Shown here one piece after another: positions 32,677-36,934 of a stretch of DNA of 36,934 nt. The stretch comes from Planctomycetota bacterium (lineage in GTDB: Bacteria; Planctomycetota; UBA1135; GCA-002686595): NCBI GenBank assembly GCA_028823395.1, contig JAPKBO010000012.1, positions 1 to 36,934 on the forward strand. The letters are read 5' to 3'. Position 1 is the stretch's first letter. Each line of letters opens with the position of its first letter. Position numbers and translations under genes: made by a program. The notes under the pieces were generated by a model. That model was given only the letters and a program-made list of their open reading frames with translations. It was not told the DNA's origin and searched no databases.

Positions 32677-34955
32677 GCGGTTATCCTCCTGCGACGTCCC
32701 AGTCGAGCGCTCCAGATGGACTCTGCTACGAGGAAGGTCAGCGCAGCCAGAGCCAGCCAGCGCCAGAGCTCCCCGCGTCGGGGTGCCAACGGTGTGTCGC
32801 CGGTCGTTTCGCCGTTTGCTTCGGCGAGGGCCAGGGCGGGGTGCAGACCGTTCAGCGCAGCGGGCGAAATGCGTTCGAGTTCGCTCTCACGTGGGTCGAG
32901 TGCGATGGCGAGAGGCTCCGCTGAGGCTCCTTCCAATTGCACTTTGTACAGGCCGGGCAGGGCTGTGTCGGAAGGAGCCAAGGTGGCCAGCCGCCAGCGG
33001 CCGTCCGCTTGCTGCACCGGTTCCTCCGCCAGGGGGCGGCCCGTTCCGTCGGGGCGCACCAACTGGGGTGAGCGCGGAAAGTTGCGCAAGATAAGGCCCA
33101 GGGACTCAGCGGGTCGTGCCTCACGGGGGCCCTCGTTCCGACCACCGGCGTGCACGATCCACTCGTGCACGAGGGGTACGAGGGTGTTGGGGGAGACCGC
33201 TATGTCCGTCCACTCGCGTTGGAAACTGGTGGTCCACAGGTACACGCGACCCTGATCGAAAGCGCGCTCGATGAGTAAGGGCGATTGGCCTTCGTCGTCC
33301 AGGCTGGCCAGCACCTTGGCATCTTCCAGAGGCCGTGCCTCCACGAAGGAGTAGATGGGCACCTCGGTGAGCAGGGGCATCCAGCGTTCCTCGGCGAAGA
33401 ATCGCAGCGCCGGGTGGGTCTCCTCGAAATCCGCCACGCGCCAGTAGCGACCGCGTCGGGAGGTGCTGCGCTTTTGGACCAGTTCCGCAGGCAGGAGTCC
33501 GGAACCATCGGCCCGGAACAGACGCGCATTGGTGCCCTCCAGGTCTGCCAAGCGCGAACCCATGGCGAAGATCAGGGAGGCTCCGCTGGCGACCCTCTCC
33601 GTCAGATCTTGCACCGCGACCTCCGGCAGGCTGGAAACTCCGGCCAGAATGATGACGTCGTAGTCGCGCAGATCCAGACTGGAGGCGAGCAGGTCCGCCG
33701 GATCGATCTCGTGGGCAGCGAAGGGAGCACTGAGGGTGTTACCGGGGCCGTCTCCTCCGCGCAGGGGTTCGAGGGCCATGAGCAGGTAGCCCACCTCGTC
33801 TTTCTCCAGGTCTGTCGAAGGTGCGCCGTTGACTACCAGCACGGAGATAGCCGGGGGCACCACAATGACCGCCGCGCGACTGTCATCCGCTGAGAGACGG
33901 TCGCCTTCTAGTTGAGCTAAGAGGGCTTGAGCACCGGGTGTCTCTGCCTGGAACGAGAAAAGCGCTTCGGCTCGCCCCTGCGGGGGAAGATCCACTTGAG
34001 CAACGGGCAACTTGTTGCCGTTCACGCTCAGGGCGACCCGCTCGGCGGGGCGCGGTGACGTCCCGTGGTTGGCGACCTGCACCACCACCTGCACTCGAGA
34101 TTTCTCGCCGATGGGCTGGTTGAGGGTGCGCACCGATTGGATGGAGATGTTGGCCGGGTTGGTAGGGGCAGGTCCGTGATCCTCGATGAGTACGCGTACC
34201 CCTAACTCCTGGAGCTTGTTCAGGTGCTGCCGTGCCAAGGGTTCGGTTCCAGGGCTCTCGCCTCCCTGTTCTTCCCCGAGTTGGATGCCGGAGTCTTCCG
34301 CGGAAAGGGTGCCGCGCAGGCTCGCGAAGAGGTCCGCCTGCAAGTCGCAGAGAATGCGGACCTGCACGTGGGAGCTGCCCGTTCCGGAAGCATCCTCTTC
34401 ACAGATGGCGAGGACCTTTCCGAGGGTGGCCGCCAGGTCGGCGCGTTCGGCGCTGGGCGAGAGCGTCGGGACCAATGCCAGGGCCTTACTCGGATCTCCC
34501 CAGCCCAGGGCGCGCGGGGTAGAGCCCATGACGATGAGTTGTGCGCGATCACCGCGCGGGCCATCCAATTTCTCCAAGAAGGCTGTGGCTCGGCGCAGGC
34601 TGCGCTCGAAGACGGTCTCCACGTCCTCGCGATAGCCCATCGAGGCCGACGCGTCCACGACCAAGACCACGTCTTGGCGTGCTTCGGTCAAAGGGCCGAG
34701 GGCTCCATCGCTGCCGACGAAGGGTCGTGCCACGCAAAGAGCAAGCAAAGCCACGACACCCATGCGCAGGAGCAGCAGTAGGAGGTTCTCGAGTTGCACC
34801 CTGCGTCGAGTCTTGCGATAGGCAGCCATCACAAAGCGCATGGCGCCCCAGGCGAGAGGCCGGTGGCGTTGCCGGTTGAGCAGGTGGATCAACAGGGGAA
34901 CGGCCGCCAGGGAGGTGCCGATCACGAGTCCGGGATTTACAAAGCCCTCGAACAT
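32673..34955 (-). CDS. BatA-type VWA membrane protein
   Basis: The 760-residue product opens with the BatA N-terminal signature, a membrane helix and basic loop (AAVPLLIHLLNRQRHRPL, then AMRFVMAAYRKTRRRVQLE) followed by a second helix (about 57-77). A VWA domain with MIDAS residues DASASM (about 101-106) follows, then an Ig-like CARDB-type segment (VQVVVQVANHGTSPRPAERV), a GATase1-like fold (YDVIILAGVSSLPEVAVQDL) and a C-terminal membrane helix (LALAALTFLVAESIW) with a basic tail. By family knowledge it partners MoxR ATPase and DUF58 proteins in Bat-like membrane complexes. GGAGG at 34966-34970 lies 10 bases before the ATG. It starts next to the DUF58 stop and overlaps the second VWA gene. 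Confidence 0.88.
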   Translation of the reverse strand: MFEGFVNPGLVIGTSLAAVPLLIHLLNRQRHRPLAWGAMRFVMAAYRKTRRRVQLENLLLLLLRMGVVALLALCVARPFVGSDGALGPLTEARQDVVLVVDASASMGYREDVETVFERSLRRATAFLEKLDGPRGDRAQLIVMGSTPRALGWGDPSKALALVPTLSPSAERADLAATLGKVLAICEEDASGTGSSHVQVRILCDLQADLFASLRGTLSAEDSGIQLGEEQGGESPGTEPLARQHLNKLQELGVRVLIEDHGPAPTNPANISIQSVRTLNQPIGEKSRVQVVVQVANHGTSPRPAERVALSVNGNKLPVAQVDLPPQGRAEALFSFQAETPGAQALLAQLEGDRLSADDSRAAVIVVPPAISVLVVNGAPSTDLEKDEVGYLLMALEPLRGGDGPGNTLSAPFAAHEIDPADLLASSLDLRDYDVIILAGVSSLPEVAVQDLTERVASGASLIFAMGSRLADLEGTNARLFRADGSGLLPAELVQKRSTSRRGRYWRVADFEETHPALRFFAEERWMPLLTEVPIYSFVEARPLEDAKVLASLDDEGQSPLLIERAFDQGRVYLWTTSFQREWTDIAVSPNTLVPLVHEWIVHAGGRNEGPREARPAESLGLILRNFPRSPQLVRPDGTGRPLAEEPVQQADGRWRLATLAPSDTALPGLYKVQLEGASAEPLAIALDPRESELERISPAALNGLHPALALAEANGETTGDTPLAPRRGELWRWLALAALTFLVAESIWSARLGRRRRITA

Positions 34956-35864
34956 TTAGCGTCCACCTCCACGTGCCCGCGCACTGCGCCGGGTTAGGTA
35001 GGCGGAAAGCACAGCATCCAGAGGCTTGTCGGTTGTGGTCGAGATCAGGTCTACCGAAAGAGCGCGTGCGCCCCGCGCCAGCTCTTGGTTGTGGGCCTCG
35101 AGTTCTTCCAGGTAGGCCTCGCGAATGGCCTTGGGGTCGATCTTCACGGAGCCGGCTCCCTCGAGCCCTTCCAGCTTGAGCAGCGCATCCAACTCGAAGC
35201 TCTTCTCCAACGGATCGAGGACTTGCACCAGGATCGGCTCGTGACCTTGGTGGACCAGTCGCCGGACCCCTTCCAGGATGGTCTGAACCTCATCGAAGAA
35301 GTCGCTGAAGATCATGGTGATGCCCCGGCGTCTGAGGCGTGGGGCCAGGGTGTGCAGCACTTCACCGATGGCCGTGGGGCCTCCGGGCGTGCTGTCTTCC
35401 AGGGTTTTCAAAATAGCCACTTCCTGGGCGGTGCCGTTGCCCGGAGGGACCTTGCTGCGGTGGCCTGCGTCGAATACCACTAATCCCGCAGTGTCCCGGG
35501 CACCGATAACGAGGTGGCTTAGGGCGGCCACGGCCCAGCGGGCATAGTCGAACTTGCTCCAGTTGAGGGAACTGAACGCCATGGACTCGGAGGCATCAAG
35601 CAAGAGATTGCAGGCGAGGTTCGTCTCCTCGACGTACTCCTTGACCACCAGCCGCTCCGAACGGGCGTACACCTTCCAGTCGATGCGGCGCACTTCGTCG
35701 CCGGGCGCATAGGCGCGGTGTTGGGCAAATTCCACCGAACTCCCTCGGTGGGGGGAGCGGTGAGTTCCGGCTAGGGTGCCCTCTACGACCTTGCGCGCTA
35801 CCAGGCTCAAACTGGAGAGGCGGTCGAGGATTGCCGGATCGAGTCCTGCGAAGTTGGAAGCCAT
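34956..35864 (-). CDS. DUF58 domain protein
   Basis: The protein has 302 residues from the ATG at 35864; a GTG three codons upstream is also possible and neither has a ribosome-binding site. The DUF58 signature is clear: FAQHRAYAPGDEVRRIDWKV followed by YARSERLVVKEYVEET. A VWA-like fold follows with MIDAS residues DASESM (about 90-95), the TAIGEVLH threonine and IFSDFFDE. There is no membrane segment, so unlike many DUF58 proteins it appears cytosolic. In this family the gene nearly always follows a MoxR ATPase, as here (13 bases after it), and the two are thought to act together as a chaperone pair. The next gene begins directly after its TAA. Confidence 0.92.
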   Translation of the reverse strand: MASNFAGLDPAILDRLSSLSLVARKVVEGTLAGTHRSPHRGSSVEFAQHRAYAPGDEVRRIDWKVYARSERLVVKEYVEETNLACNLLLDASESMAFSSLNWSKFDYARWAVAALSHLVIGARDTAGLVVFDAGHRSKVPPGNGTAQEVAILKTLEDSTPGGPTAIGEVLHTLAPRLRRRGITMIFSDFFDEVQTILEGVRRLVHQGHEPILVQVLDPLEKSFELDALLKLEGLEGAGSVKIDPKAIREAYLEELEAHNQELARGARALSVDLISTTTDKPLDAVLSAYLTRRSARARGGGR

Positions 35865-35877
35865 CGAAGGCACAGTC

Positions 35878-36906
35878 TCAGCCAGCGGCCTCGCTTAGTC
35901 CGGGCAGTCCCTTGCCCACGCCCGCCCCTGGTTGAATATGTTCCAAGAGGCGATCAATGATGGCATCGGAGTCCACCCCCTCGGCCTGCGCCGTGAAGTT
36001 GACGAGGATGCGGTGGCGCAGCACCGGATGGGCCAGCGCCCGCACGTCCTCGGTGGAGACGTGGTTGCGTCCCTGCAGTGCGGCATGGGCCTTGGCCCCG
36101 AGAATTAGGTATTGGCTGGCGCGCGGGCCGGCGCCCCAGGTGACGTATTGCTTGATGAAGTCCAGGGACTCTTCGCTTCCAATACGTGAGTTGCGCGTCA
36201 GGGCCAGGGCGTAGTCGTAGACGGCGTCCGCGACGGGTACCTCGCGGACCGCCGCCTGCAGTTCCTGTAGAACCTCACCGTCAAGGATGCCCTGGATCTG
36301 CTCGCCGGCTCCGCCAGTTGTGCGTCTCAGGATCTCACGTTCCTCGTCTGCGTCGGGGTAGCCCACCTTGACCATGAACATGAAGCGGTCCAACTGCGCT
36401 TCGGGTAGCGGATACGTACCCTCCTGCTCGATGGGGTTTTGGGTGGCGAGCACGAAGAACGGGTCTGGCAGTGGGTGTGTGGTGCCGCCCGAAGTGACCT
36501 GACGTTCCACCATCGCCTCCAAGAGCGCCGCTTGGGTCTTGGGGGGCGTGCGGTTGATCTCGTCCGCGAGCAACACATTGCAGAAGAGGGGACCCGGTGC
36601 GAAACGGAATGATCGCTCACCATTCTCTGGGTCGATGTGTAGGAGCTCCGTGCCCGTGATGTCCGAAGGCATCAGGTCGGGGGTGAACTGGATGCGGCTG
36701 AACGCCAACTTCATGGTCTGGGCGAGACTTGAAATCATCAGGGTCTTGGCCAGGCCGGGGACCCCCACTAGCAGGCAGTGGCCGCGGGTCAAGATGGCCA
36801 ACAGAAGTTGATCGATGACCTCATCTTGGCCGACGATCACGCGCTGCAGTTCGGATTTCATTTGCGCGTGGGTTTCGCGCAGTCGCTCGAGGGAGGCTTC
36901 AGACAT
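35878..36906 (-). CDS. MoxR family AAA+ ATPase
   Basis: This 342-residue cytosolic ATPase has Walker A GVPGLAKT (48-55), Walker B LLADEIN (D115, E116), the sensor segment [20 protein letters not shown], the arginine-finger region AQLDRFMF and a C-terminal lid with sensor II. Length and motifs match MoxR (AAA_3) proteins. MoxR ATPases act as chaperones that help assemble or activate complexes bearing VWA-domain partners. Here it heads a single-direction cluster with a DUF58 protein and two VWA membrane proteins. The ATG at 36906 has no visible ribosome-binding site. Only 28 bases remain before the window edge, so the operon promoter, or further upstream genes, cannot be seen. Confidence 0.94.
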   Translation of the reverse strand: MSEASLERLRETHAQMKSELQRVIVGQDEVIDQLLLAILTRGHCLLVGVPGLAKTLMISSLAQTMKLAFSRIQFTPDLMPSDITGTELLHIDPENGERSFRFAPGPLFCNVLLADEINRTPPKTQAALLEAMVERQVTSGGTTHPLPDPFFVLATQNPIEQEGTYPLPEAQLDRFMFMVKVGYPDADEEREILRRTTGGAGEQIQGILDGEVLQELQAAVREVPVADAVYDYALALTRNSRIGSEESLDFIKQYVTWGAGPRASQYLILGAKAHAALQGRNHVSTEDVRALAHPVLRHRILVNFTAQAEGVDSDAIIDRLLEHIQPGAGVGKGLPGLSEAAG

Positions 36907-36934
36907 GGAGTGGTTGAGAGGGGGTGGGAAAGTG

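Noticed and set aside
33285-33893. Plus-strand open frame opposite the BatA-type VWA gene
   Set aside because: Antisense to a gene with clear family motifs; composition (Gln/His/Gly-rich) is typical of a shadow frame.

Overview
The window is GC-rich bacterial DNA packed with protein-coding genes; I see no rRNA, tRNA, CRISPR array or insertion sequence. The best guess for the organism is a member of the Planctomycetota. The reasons are: a long gene cluster combining a MoxR ATPase, a DUF58 protein, VWA proteins, a PQQ-type propeller and squalene-cyclase-fold proteins; a LVIVD-repeat (choice-of-anchor B) protein ending in a beta-rich domain that I associate with marine planctomycetes; frequent GTG/TTG starts; and weak or absent Shine-Dalgarno sequences. 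This assignment rests on remembered family distributions, not on a search. Myxococcota or another deep-branching group remains possible.

Layout, left to right. Positions 1-3659 (+): a stand-alone sigma-54-activator-like AAA+ protein whose key ATPase switch residues are replaced, translationally coupled to an exported HEAT/TPR-like protein; a strong hairpin follows. Positions 3758-8257 (+): an RlmI-type rRNA methyltransferase, then a tight run of thiS, thiG, a CPBP intramembrane protease, a gamma-class carbonic anhydrase homologue and a three-cysteine LarE. Positions 8355-11401 (+): three coupled type IV pilin-like genes in PilV-PilW-PilX order. Positions 11415-15835 (-): a FixH/YtkA-like lipoprotein, a di-haem cytochrome c peroxidase and the large secreted LVIVD protein, which together look like an exported redox/metal module. 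Positions 15836-16226: a divergent intergenic region with a nested inverted repeat. Positions 16227-17033 (+): a charged coiled-coil protein I do not recognise.

Positions 17091-36906 (-) form one apparent operon of eleven genes that fills more than half the window. The order of transcription is: MoxR ATPase, DUF58 protein, BatA-type VWA protein, second VWA protein with a GATase1-like core, giant double-propeller protein, squalene-cyclase-fold protein 1, DUF4175-like membrane protein, long coiled-coil exported protein, small exported protein, small Pro/Gly/Gln-rich protein, and squalene-cyclase-fold protein 2. Most junctions overlap or lie within about 25 bases, so the products are probably made together. 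By analogy with MoxR/VWA (Bat-like) systems, the ATPase and VWA proteins would remodel or assemble a complex at the cytoplasmic membrane, while the propeller, coiled-coil and alpha/alpha-barrel proteins form its exported part. The cargo is unknown. This is the strongest candidate in the window for an under-described system.
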